From: Treponema sp. UBA3662
Lineage (GTDB): Bacteria; Spirochaetota; Spirochaetia; Treponematales; Treponemataceae
Length of the DNA stretch: 5,863 nucleotides
Direction of reading: 5' to 3'
Assembly: GCA_002373205.1 (NCBI GenBank)
Contig: DFJV01000107.1
Coordinates: 1 to 5,863 of the forward strand
A program made the position numbers and the translations under genes. Below are positions 1 through 5,770 of the stretch, piece by piece. Below the pieces are notes generated by a model that searched no databases, was not told where the DNA came from, and saw only the letters and a list, made by a program, of their open reading frames with translations. Positions within the stretch are counted from its first letter, which is position 1. Each line of letters begins with the position of its first letter.

Positions 1-86
1 TACAAACCGCCATATGTGGGACTGGCAAGGTCGACTTTATGTCAAAGAACTTGTGTCACAACGGCTTCTTATAGGTCTTTGTGATA

Positions 87-485
87 TTATGCCAAGACTG
101 CAACCCTTTCCTTTATTGCCTTCATCTGCTTTTCTGTAAGCTTAAACAATTCTTTTATGCGCTCTTCCGTCATATCGCCACTTTCAAGCAGCTTTGCGGC
201 CATTTCAATAGTTCTCTCGTCCCTTCCTTCTTTTCTTTCTTCTTTTGCAAATTCTTCCATTATCCTGCACATGTGCCTTACCCCCTTGTCGCTTTCCTTG
301 AGGTACCTGGCCCTTTCGGCCAGAATCCTGCTCTTCATGTCATCTGGATGCGGGCTAGCATTTTCTGCTTCTTTGACAAGTCTTTTTTGTTCATACCGTA
401 TTTTAGCATTAAAGAGGCAAAGTATCAACTTTTTTACTTTCTGCGGAATCAGCCTCCTTGTGGGGCAGCTTCCGAGCATCGTCAT
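87..485 (-). pseudogene. C-terminal remnant of an Rpn-family (PD-(D/E)XK nuclease / putative transposase) protein
   Basis: The open frame gives 132 residues. From about residue 45 onward it reads like the end of Rpn-family recombination-promoting nucleases: an 'HPDDM..RILAERARYLKE' stretch (46-64), then GVRHMCRIMEEFAKEERKEG (68-87), then a charged helical tail with 'MTEERIKELFKLTEKQMKAI' (105-124). Full-length members are about 300 residues, so the N-terminal nuclease domain with its catalytic acidic and lysine residues is absent. The first ~40 residues do not look like the family, and a TAG stop directly precedes the ATG. I see no convincing ribosome binding site. Such genes are multicopy and often decayed in treponemes and Clostridia (known for the family). 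The fragment is probably a dead relic left by rearrangement at the end of the array. The family call for the tail is fairly firm; that it is non-functional is inference. Confidence 0.7.
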
Positions 486-504
486 CTAAGTTTGAAGACC
501 TCAT
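409..504 (-). pseudogene. Possible out-of-frame piece of the same Rpn-like pseudogene
   Basis: A different frame over the start of the Rpn remnant gives a 31-residue, strongly hydrophilic stretch from an ATG at 504 to a TAA at 409, with 'LDDDARKLPHKEADSAESKK' at residues 6-25. It looks more protein-like than the overlapping residues of the 87-485 frame, which are an odd mix of Cys, Pro and Leu. One reading is that the ancestral gene continued through here and a frameshift or deletion near 410-430 joined two distant parts. The ATG is preceded by AAGAAA, a poor ribosome binding site, so independent expression is doubtful. No family can be named from 31 residues. Confidence 0.3.
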
Positions 505-508
505 TTTC

Positions 509-715
509 TTATACACTATCATTATCTTTTTTAAAGTACTCTACAATTACAGTTATCTGTAATTTAAGAACTAAAATAATTCCAAACAAACAATACACAA
601 AATCTAATATTGTTTGCTTGCAAAAATTATTAATCATCTCCTTAAAATTAAAAAAAGATAAATAAAAAACTGGTAAATCACAAATACACCAAATAATGAA
701 AAAAAATTTCTTCAT
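509..715 (-). CDS. Small two-helix membrane protein (68 aa), unknown function
   Basis: The start ATG at 715 lies nine bases after the TAA of the 297-aa gene, and an AAGGA site overlaps that stop codon seven bases before the ATG. This is tight operon spacing that supports a real gene. The product begins MKKFFFIIW and has two hydrophobic stretches, about residues 4-22 and 36-60, separated by a short polar loop (KEMINNFCKQ). It ends in a charged tail, KKDNDSV. No family is recognised. Tiny two-helix membrane proteins directly downstream of a larger unknown membrane protein often serve as immunity partners in polymorphic toxin arrays, but here that is only positional inference. Codon use is very AT-rich, like the neighbouring gene. 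Confidence 0.6.
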   Translation of the reverse strand: MKKFFFIIWCICDLPVFYLSFFNFKEMINNFCKQTILDFVYCLFGIILVLKLQITVIVEYFKKDNDSV

Positions 716-724
716 ACTAATTCC

Positions 725-1618
725 TTATTGATAATAAAAATTGACCGACTCTGCTGTCTCTTTAATTAATAATCCACTGGTTATCTTTTCATATAATTCT
801 TCCCCAAGTCTTGTTACTAAGAATGATTCATTTGCTGTGTATACTCTTTGTAAAAAACTACGAGCTTCAGGAGGAAGTTTGGCTATTTCGGCTTTTATGT
901 TACCACTCATAGACCATGATAGACCCCATGCAAGTGCCAAGTCCAGACAATCACCGAGTTGTCCGCACATTTTTTTGAACGCATCGGTTTTATAATTTGA
1001 ACCACTATATTTAGTAGCAAGCCAACCTATGCAATATATGACACCACCTATTGCTGACATTGCAAAAAGGCTATCCACATAATCAGCTTTATCAGAACCT
1101 TCTAGTTGATCTACAACAGAAGTCCATAAAATTTTTAGCACCTTCCAAGAAGCATTTGAAACTCCCTGCCTAGTCATCCATTTGCTTATACCACCCGTTG
1201 CACCAAGACCTTGAAATCCAACATATATTTCAATCCCATCAAATAGCAATCCTATTAGCTCATCCCCATTTCTTTTCCACCATCGCCTGTCAAAAACCTC
1301 CCTTCCATCCGGGTACATATCATATATCTGGGAAACTTTGTAGTCATTGGGATTCCAAACTGTGCCGTCCTGTGCCTTTGGAGAATACCCAAATCTAAGT
1401 GCTTGATTTCCTGCATAAAGTGCACAGGTTGAATTTGAATTGTAGAAAACATAGAAATATATTTTTCTTGAAAAGCAAATCCCCATCAACAAAATTATAA
1501 AATATGCTATATCAAAAAAAGATCTGTAAGTTGGCCAGATATATGAACATATTGCATTTAAGAAAAAAGCCGGAAGTACGGCAATTATTGCCCCGCCAAG
1601 TTTATATCGTATTCTCAT
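725..1618 (-). CDS. Unrecognised membrane-associated protein (297 aa), possible toxin or immunity component
   Basis: I chose the ATG at 1618 (MRIRYKLGG) because GGGGA lies about six bases upstream. The open frame continues to a TTG at 1645 without a ribosome site. Hydrophobic segments at about residues 8-26 and 34-50 form an N-terminal membrane hairpin. The polar middle has an unusual run of aromatics and glycines: GYSPKAQDGTVWNPNDYKV (77-95), MYPDGREVFDRRWWKR (101-116) and YVGFQGLGATGG (132-143). A third hydrophobic stretch (183-202) contains SAIGGVIYCIGWLA, and the C-terminal ~90 residues are helical and soluble-looking. I do not recognise the family and see no catalytic motif. It follows the ankyrin fragment and precedes the 68-aa gene, within a run of membrane proteins behind an RHS toxin gene. 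A toxin or immunity role is inference from that context; a decayed or unrelated cargo gene is equally possible. Confidence 0.7.
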   Translation of the reverse strand: MRIRYKLGGAIIAVLPAFFLNAICSYIWPTYRSFFDIAYFIILLMGICFSRKIYFYVFYNSNSTCALYAGNQALRFGYSPKAQDGTVWNPNDYKVSQIYDMYPDGREVFDRRWWKRNGDELIGLLFDGIEIYVGFQGLGATGGISKWMTRQGVSNASWKVLKILWTSVVDQLEGSDKADYVDSLFAMSAIGGVIYCIGWLATKYSGSNYKTDAFKKMCGQLGDCLDLALAWGLSWSMSGNIKAEIAKLPPEARSFLQRVYTANESFLVTRLGEELYEKITSGLLIKETAESVNFYYQ

Positions 1619-1646
1619 GGTCTTCCCCAAAATTATAATTACCAAT

Positions 1647-1677
1647 TGGAATAATATCGATATGGATTATATCGATA
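1647..1677. repeat. Imperfect tandem repeat (16 + 15 bp) with ATCGAT cores upstream of the 297-aa gene
   Basis: On the plus strand TGGAATAATATCGATA is followed directly by TGGATTATATCGATA. The two differ by one inserted base and one substitution, and each contains the palindrome ATCGAT. The pair sits about 30 bases before the start at 1618, between that gene and the ankyrin-like ORF. The minus strand of the second copy holds a perfect TATAAT (1666-1671), so the repeats may overlap a promoter -10 region and could form a two-site operator. I see no good -35 at proper spacing. Confidence 0.45.
1666..1671 (-). promoter_or_regulatory. Possible -10 element for the 297-aa gene
   Basis: TATAAT on the minus strand, roughly 48 bases upstream of the ATG at 1618 and inside the tandem repeat. 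No recognisable TTGACA-like box is found 16-18 bases upstream, and the region is AT-rich enough to give such hexamers by chance, so this is weak. Confidence 0.25.
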
Positions 1678-1678
1678 A

Positions 1679-1894
1679 TTATATACTGCCCATTCTTATA
1701 AGTTTTTGTTTCCAGTCTATACAGTCAAATGTATTCATATTAAGACAGTTATAGTCTATAACTTCATAAGGAGAAAGCCCTTCGTCTATTAACCAAGGAA
1801 TACAATCTTTTTGTCTATTTAAAATTGCTGTTAAAAGGCAATTTTTATTTTCTTTTACAGGAAGATTGGATTCCTTCAATTTTTTAACATACAA
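1679..1894 (-). CDS. Ankyrin-repeat-like short ORF, probably an N-terminally truncated remnant
   Basis: The 71-residue product has the stretch NCLLTAILNRQKDCIPWLID followed by EGLSP. This fits the ankyrin-repeat pattern of a paired helix followed by 'L..G..P', for one and perhaps part of a second repeat. No ATG is available at the front of the frame. The best start is a TTG at 1894 with GAGG eight bases upstream, and both lie within the 3' arm of the palindrome at 1893-1931. The frame remains open upstream as far as the stop of the preceding gene. Ankyrin proteins are known as immunity proteins in polymorphic toxin loci and are usually longer (150-250 residues). This one is either a truncated immunity relic or a small protein whose ribosome site is masked by the hairpin. 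The ankyrin call is moderate; function is inference. Confidence 0.45.
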   Translation of the reverse strand: MYVKKLKESNLPVKENKNCLLTAILNRQKDCIPWLIDEGLSPYEVIDYNCLNMNTFDCIDWKQKLIRMGSI

Positions 1895-1931
1895 ATGAAC
1901 TACCTCGGGTCTGACCCGAAGTAGTTCATTT
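1893..1931 (-). repeat. Long near-perfect palindrome (18-bp arms, 3-nt loop)
   Basis: The arms 1893-1910 and 1914-1931 are inverted repeats around a 3-base centre, with GGGTCTGACCC at the core on the plus strand. They differ at one position. Read as minus-strand RNA that position is a G-U pair, so the transcript of the genes here would form an unbroken 18-bp stem with a CAG loop. It lies two bases after the stop of the 132-aa membrane gene and ends at the first usable codon of the ankyrin ORF. It could be a transcription terminator (the following T-run is short), a translational hairpin, or a mobile palindrome of the REP kind. GGGTCAGACCC-centred hairpins are familiar near IS200/REP-type tyrosine transposases, from memory. 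Confidence 0.85.
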
Positions 1932-1933
1932 AG

Positions 1934-2332
1934 TTACACAAACTGAATGTTCGGATTCTTTTTTTTCATAGTATCCATCATTAAATTCAACTTTGTTCTT
2001 TCTCCCAAACCAAGCAAAAATATTTCGTTATCTTTTGTCTTAATCTTGTAATTATTCAATCTAAGATGATTTACCATTATGATGTCAGTAAAATTTAGAG
2101 TTTTTTTTAGAAAGCACATAGACATGCATATTTTTTCGGAATCGTATTTTACCACATAAGTAAAGGAAATCAGAAAAAAGAATAGTCCGATAAATACTCC
2201 TGTAACTAAACCAAGTATATCTTCTCGTGTTTCTATCATTTTAAAAAAAATCAATACAAAAAGAAGGAAGGCAGTTAGCATTCCAATGACAAAATATAAA
2301 ATTCTGAGCTTAATAAATTTAATACAATTCAA
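1934..2332 (-). CDS. Two-helix membrane protein overlapping the RHS gene end; candidate immunity protein
   Basis: I place the start at a TTG (2332) because a perfect AGGAGG (2339-2344) lies six bases upstream and no ATG is similarly placed. An ATG at 2356 further into the RHS gene has no such site. The product is 132 residues: two membrane helices at about 11-30 (ILYFVIGMLTAFLLFVLIFF) and 39-61, then a cytoplasmic-looking C-terminal domain (62-132). The alternating strands and final helix (NLMMDTMKKKNP) of that domain resemble a small PH-like fold, which is a tentative reading. The gene overlaps the RHS stop by 14 bases, so translation is probably coupled. In polymorphic toxin systems the immunity gene follows the toxin directly, and a membrane-embedded immunity protein fits a pore-forming toxin. 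Function is inferred from position and topology; no specific immunity family is recognised. Confidence 0.75.
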   Translation of the reverse strand: MNCIKFIKLRILYFVIGMLTAFLLFVLIFFKMIETREDILGLVTGVFIGLFFFLISFTYVVKYDSEKICMSMCFLKKTLNFTDIIMVNHLRLNNYKIKTKDNEIFLLGLGERTKLNLMMDTMKKKNPNIQFV

Positions 2333-5003
2333 TATAATCCTCCTGTTTGAAAACATTTTCTTCAATTTTTCCGAAAACCCATCCAAAAAAAACTTCCGTT
2401 GCCATACCTCCGGCAATTCCTCCAACGGTAGTTCCTACACCTGGTGTAACAAAAGAACCTAAAGCACCGCCAGCGATACCTCCACCAATTGTAAAACATG
2501 TAGTTGCAACATTTGTAGCACCTCTATAAAAACCATGCCAAAAATCATCAGTTTCATAGCCAACTTTAATGCCGTCAGTGATATCGTAAGCTATAGAAGC
2601 AACTATAATCACGTTGCCTAATTTACTTCCAGTTTTACAAAGACTTTTTCCAGCCTCTACTTTTGAAGGATCATTATACGCAGGAAGCGGTAATTGACTT
2701 TGAGTTCCTTTCGTATACCCCTTTATTTTACAAGAAACGTCTCCAGTTTTTTTTAAGCATTCCCCACTAAGAACTACAAAATTAGAAGTATTATCAAGGA
2801 AAGATTTTGTTTTGTCAAAAGAATTCATGAACTTGGCAAATTCTTGCTTTAATAAAAAAGAGCTGCTTGTACTTGCTTCAGCCGCTTGCCGTTCAATTCT
2901 TGTAGCAGCTTCAGTTTCACCTCTCGTCCTCAGTTGGTATGCATAATCATCAAGCGTATTTCTTCCATCCGGGTCTATATAGCGAATAGGATTGTTCCCC
3001 GCGTAATGATAGAGATTGAAGTTGACATGGTTATAAATTCCGCCACAACCAATATCTGCTCCACTCATGTACTCCCCAAGTGCCGGATCCGCGCTAATCC
3101 ACCGCGAATACTTTGGATCCAAGTACCTTGCTCCATAATAATACAAACCGGTCTCTTCGTCCATCTCTTTTCCCGTAAATTTGTACGGAAGGTAGGCAAG
3201 ACCGTTGTTTTCCGTCTTTTCCACCCAGATTTCGCCGTAGGGGGTGTACTCTATGCGCTGGTACTCGTTGCCATCACAGTCCGATATAAGGCTTGCGCTT
3301 CCCAGGTGGTCACTGTGGTAGAAGTACTGCTTGTCGCTTTCCTCCTGAACCGTCGGGTTGCTTCCGGCATTAAGTTTTGTCACTATGCGGGTCTCGCCAA
3401 GGTATATGTTCTTGGCCGTCTGACCGCCGTACACCTTTAGGGCGCTGTCCGTGCGGTGCGTCCACATTTTGTTGAAGTACAGCGTCTCCGAGTTCTTCGT
3501 GTATTTGTTGCTCCTCTGGCCGTCCTGCCCGTAGACGTAGGTGGTTGTATAGTTTGCGTCCGCAGAGCCCACCAGCTGGTTGCGCTCGTTCCAGTCATAG
3601 GTGCGGCTGTAAGCCCTTGTGGTGGTTTTCTTGCCGTCACTTTCCTTGTAGAGCCCCCAGCCGTAGTCCGTGGAGTAGACGTCATCCGTCTCCCGGTTAA
3701 TCCTGTGGTATGCGCCCTCCGTGCCGTTGGCCTCAAAGCTTCCGTCCTGCTCCATTACGATGTTTCCGTTTGAGTCGTACTTGTAGTACCGCTCACCCGC
3801 GCTCACAAGGCGGTGTGCATACTTTTCGTCATAGACATAGCCAAAGCTGTAGTTGAGGTTGTCGCCTATGGACTTCTGGGGTGTTACGGTTTCCGTGCTT
3901 GCCTTGCCCGTCATGTTGCCAAGGCCGTCCGCATCAAATTCAAAAATCTGGCTGTACTTGGACTTGAATTCCGGTGCTCCGCCTGAGTGGTGCGGGTCAT
4001 ATACAGTCTCCCCGTCTGCCCTTACCAGCTGGTACAGGCTGTCATATGAATAGGTCTGGCTTGTCCTGTAGTTTCCGGTAACCATGTCAAGGCAGTTGTT
4101 TTCATAGCCAAGGACGTTGCCCACGGCGTCGAAGCTGTAGGTTATGTTCTGCAGGCTCTTCCCCCACTTGTTGCATGTTTTTATCGTGTCAAGCCAGCGT
4201 CTTGCGCTGTCGTAGGAGTATTCGGTTTCGGTTCCGTTCCCGTACACAATCTTTGTCCGCTGCCCGTACTGGTCGTAGAGGATGTCGTTTACATACGGAA
4301 AATCCCGTCCATAATGCTCGCCCTTTACGGTTACAACCTGCCCGCCGCAGTCATAGCCGTAGGTCACCTTCTCGCCATCCGGGTATACAATCCACTGCAT
4401 CCTGCCAAGGTAGTCGGCGCGGTATTCCATTACGGCCGTTTCCGTCGTACAGCTTCCGTTCAGGTGGGTTGCAAGGGTCCTTGTTTCCTTTGTAACCTCG
4501 CCGAGGCTTCCGTATACGTACGAAAGCTTTCCTGATGCGTCTTCTATGGAAAGGATCTTTCCCGCCGCACCAACGTTCCTGTCGGACGGCTTTCCGTAGG
4601 TGTACACCGTGTCCTCCGTGTCCGGGTAGTCAATCCTTGCGAGGCGGTTGAGTCCGTCGTACTCGTACAGGATCTGCTTGTTGTTCTCCCGCAGCACGCT
4701 GTTGTTCTCCCTCACGAGGTTTGAACACTCGTCATAGAAAAATTCCTGCCTGCCGGAGTCAAGGCTTTCAAGTGCAGTCCTCCTGCCCAAAAGGTCGTAC
4801 TCAACGGAAATTGGATGCCCCTTGGCATCAAATGCCTTGAGCATTTCCCCCATTTCATTGTATTCATAGGTTACTTCCGTAAGCTGCCTTCCGGCACTGT
4901 CTTTCCGTGCCACGCGGACTATGTTCCCCCTGCCGTCAGCCTCCTGGACGGAGACGTTGCCCAGCGGGTCAGTGGTTTCGGAGACCAGCCTGTCTTCTGC
5001 CAT
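2319..5003 (-). CDS. RHS/YD-repeat polymorphic toxin protein, N-terminally truncated, with C-terminal toxin module
   Basis: The 894-residue protein is built of YD repeats through about residue 560, for example YEYNEMGEML, LYEYDGLNRLARIDYP, YSYDSARRW, YKYDSNGNI and YDWNERNQLVGS. An RHS-associated core follows (about 565-681): HSDHLGSASLISD, RIEYTPYGE, KFTGKEMDEETGLYYYGARY and the terminal IRYIDPDGR (D677-R681). RHS cores form a hollow shell around the polypeptide that follows DPxGR, which is autocleaved and acts as a toxin (known for the family). The 213-residue tail here is the variable toxin part. Family members are often 1200-2000 residues with an N-terminal export domain. None is present here, and RHS-like sequence (DRPITSILPDNSVQKNAYY) continues upstream of the ATG at 5003 without a ribosome site, so the 5' end has been lost. 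The core is GC-rich and the tail AT-rich. Expression and export are uncertain; it may be an orphan cassette. Confidence 0.9.
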   Translation of the reverse strand: MAEDRLVSETTDPLGNVSVQEADGRGNIVRVARKDSAGRQLTEVTYEYNEMGEMLKAFDAKGHPISVEYDLLGRRTALESLDSGRQEFFYDECSNLVRENNSVLRENNKQILYEYDGLNRLARIDYPDTEDTVYTYGKPSDRNVGAAGKILSIEDASGKLSYVYGSLGEVTKETRTLATHLNGSCTTETAVMEYRADYLGRMQWIVYPDGEKVTYGYDCGGQVVTVKGEHYGRDFPYVNDILYDQYGQRTKIVYGNGTETEYSYDSARRWLDTIKTCNKWGKSLQNITYSFDAVGNVLGYENNCLDMVTGNYRTSQTYSYDSLYQLVRADGETVYDPHHSGGAPEFKSKYSQIFEFDADGLGNMTGKASTETVTPQKSIGDNLNYSFGYVYDEKYAHRLVSAGERYYKYDSNGNIVMEQDGSFEANGTEGAYHRINRETDDVYSTDYGWGLYKESDGKKTTTRAYSRTYDWNERNQLVGSADANYTTTYVYGQDGQRSNKYTKNSETLYFNKMWTHRTDSALKVYGGQTAKNIYLGETRIVTKLNAGSNPTVQEESDKQYFYHSDHLGSASLISDCDGNEYQRIEYTPYGEIWVEKTENNGLAYLPYKFTGKEMDEETGLYYYGARYLDPKYSRWISADPALGEYMSGADIGCGGIYNHVNFNLYHYAGNNPIRYIDPDGRNTLDDYAYQLRTRGETEAATRIERQAAEASTSSSFLLKQEFAKFMNSFDKTKSFLDNTSNFVVLSGECLKKTGDVSCKIKGYTKGTQSQLPLPAYNDPSKVEAGKSLCKTGSKLGNVIIVASIAYDITDGIKVGYETDDFWHGFYRGATNVATTCFTIGGGIAGGALGSFVTPGVGTTVGGIAGGMATEVFFGWVFGKIEENVFKQEDYIELY
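2322..2960 (-). other. C-terminal toxin module of the RHS protein with glycine zipper (residues 682-894)
   Basis: After DPDGR comes a linker-like, charged helical part (DDYAYQLRTRGETEAATR), then a Ser/Lys-rich middle with Cys at CLKKTGDVSCKIKG. A hydrophobic segment follows at 795-808 (LGNVIIVASIAYDI). Near the end is a glycine-rich membrane-like stretch (about 838-877) with repeated GxxxG spacing: G841/G845/G849 and G857/G861/G865. It ends in a short charged tail. Glycine zippers of this type occur in membrane-inserting effectors and pore formers. No nuclease or ADP-ribosyltransferase motif is visible. Membrane disruption is therefore the favoured activity, supported by the two-helix membrane protein encoded directly after it. 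No named toxin family is recognised. Confidence 0.6.
2339..2344 (-). promoter_or_regulatory. Shine-Dalgarno AGGAGG setting the TTG start of the immunity candidate
   Basis: A full AGGAGG lies inside the last codons of the RHS gene, six bases before the TTG at 2332. No ATG or GTG in that frame is comparably spaced, so this site decides the start and gives a 14-base overlap of the two genes. Confidence 0.8.
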
Positions 5004-5109
5004 GTAATATGCATTTTTCTGAACCGAATTGTCGGGAAGTATGGAGGTAATGGGTCTGTCCTTTATAAATGCTATAGAAAAAAATTGCGTTTTAGAAACT
5101 ACGGTAAAG

Positions 5110-5694
5110 CTAATGATTTTTATTCATATTATCGTAAAGCACAAATTCTTCACCTGTCGATTTGTGAATCTTTTTCTTGTAGAGCAGTGTCCAGTTCGTC
5201 TGCCCAAGAGAATAATCCCTGTCCGCCTGAGGAAAGAAGGAGCGACAGAAATATTTTCCACTTGATTTGTCCTGTGAAAGAAATGTGAACACATTACGGG
5301 AATTCAGTTCATTTTTCATAAGAAATTCCGATTCAATTACGGAAAATGCTTGCACCTTAGGATTATATTTGAATACGGTCTTGTTTGAATCAAAAATTGA
5401 TTCTAAAAATTCAAGATATTCAACACGGTCTTTTATATGAGAATAAAACACAGATGAAGAGATTTGTCCGGGCGTTAAGTCCCCATTCAGAATCCTGTAA
5501 AAAATAAGATCACGCCTGCTACGAAGAATATCAGGCATATCCTCAAGATACTGAAATCCTGCTAAATGGAAAAAATTCAAGGCATCAAAAGAAACAGTCA
5601 GCATAATTTTTTTGTTCTTTCGACCTAAAATGAACATGTATTCTATATCCAGTAACTTTTTGTAAGCCTGTGCAGATTTTAGAACACTGCCCAT
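5110..5694 (-). CDS. PBECR4-like nuclease-fold protein (194 aa), possible ribonuclease toxin
   Basis: The ATG at 5694 has GGGAG five bases upstream. The frame is open to an ATG at 5745, but that would translate through the terminator-like hairpin, so the shorter form is preferred. Residues 10-53 (AYKKLLDIEYMFILGRKNKK, then FHLAGFQYLEDM with H43) match my memory of the PBECR4 family: phage-encoded Barnase/EndoU/colicin E5-D/RelE-like nucleases. The C-terminal half fits the same fold, with TFLSQDKSSGKYFCRSFFPQ followed by LGQTNWTLLYKKK. Members occur alone in bacteria or within phage and plasmid polyvalent proteins and are presumed RNases; activity is not shown by this sequence. No antitoxin-like gene lies directly next to it in the window. 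Its stop lies 106 bases before the RHS ATG, and its last codons overlap the open RHS frame upstream of that ATG. The family call is good; the toxin role is inference. Confidence 0.7.
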   Translation of the reverse strand: MGSVLKSAQAYKKLLDIEYMFILGRKNKKIMLTVSFDALNFFHLAGFQYLEDMPDILRSRRDLIFYRILNGDLTPGQISSSVFYSHIKDRVEYLEFLESIFDSNKTVFKYNPKVQAFSVIESEFLMKNELNSRNVFTFLSQDKSSGKYFCRSFFPQADRDYSLGQTNWTLLYKKKIHKSTGEEFVLYDNMNKNH

Positions 5695-5699
5695 TTTAT

Positions 5700-5704
5700 C
5701 TCCC
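5700..5704 (-). promoter_or_regulatory. Shine-Dalgarno GGGAG for the PBECR4-like gene
   Basis: GGGAG on the minus strand, five bases before the ATG at 5694. It selects this ATG over the in-frame ATGs at 5742 and 5745, which lie on the far side of the hairpin. Confidence 0.7.
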
Positions 5705-5709
5705 AAAGG

Positions 5710-5738
5710 AAAAAGCCCCGCGCCAATCGCAGGGCTTT
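5710..5738 (-). terminator. Rho-independent terminator-like hairpin just before the PBECR4-like gene
   Basis: On the minus strand AAAGCCCTGCG and CGCGGGGCTTT pair around a five-base ATTGG loop (11-bp stem with one G-U), and the stem is followed by TTTTT at 5710-5714. The single imperfect pair is a wobble only on the minus strand. It ends 15 bases before the ATG at 5694, leaving room only for the ribosome site and none for a promoter. It either ends an upstream transcript beyond the window or acts as a leader attenuator. Confidence 0.75.
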
Positions 5739-5758
5739 CCATCATTCCATTTTCTTTC

Positions 5759-5770
5759 GGACTTAAGTCC
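5759..5770. repeat. Perfect 12-bp palindrome GGACTTAAGTCC
   Basis: A perfect inverted repeat without a loop, upstream of the PBECR4-like gene and its hairpin. It could be a dimeric regulator's site, since it lies where a promoter for that gene would be expected, but no clear -10/-35 pair surrounds it. The remaining edge (5771-5863) shows no convincing gene. Confidence 0.4.

Noticed and set aside
50..86. TCACAA/TTGTGA inverted repeat after the Rpn remnant
   Set aside because: Only six pairs with a 17-base loop and no T-tract, so not convincing as a terminator.
2..140. Plus-strand frame open from the left edge (46 codons)
   Set aside because: It could be the tail of a gene entering from the left, but the residues match nothing I know and it overlaps the Rpn remnant. 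Not supportable.
81..665. 194-residue plus-strand frame, Phe/Leu-rich
   Set aside because: Antisense to the Rpn remnant and the 68-aa gene. Its hydrophobicity arises from reverse reading of Lys/Glu-rich and AT-rich codons.
2886..3440. Long plus-strand frame opposite the RHS gene
   Set aside because: Antisense shadow of YD-repeat coding sequence with no recognisable domain. Other plus-strand frames across 3456-4535 are the same.
3437..3736. Arg/Thr-rich 99-residue minus-strand frame within the RHS gene
   Set aside because: Shadow of the GC-rich RHS codons in another frame. It is low-complexity Arg/Thr and has no ribosome site.
4815..5288. 157-residue plus-strand frame spanning the RHS start and the PBECR4-like gene
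   Set aside because: It crosses two minus-strand genes and shows no family features.
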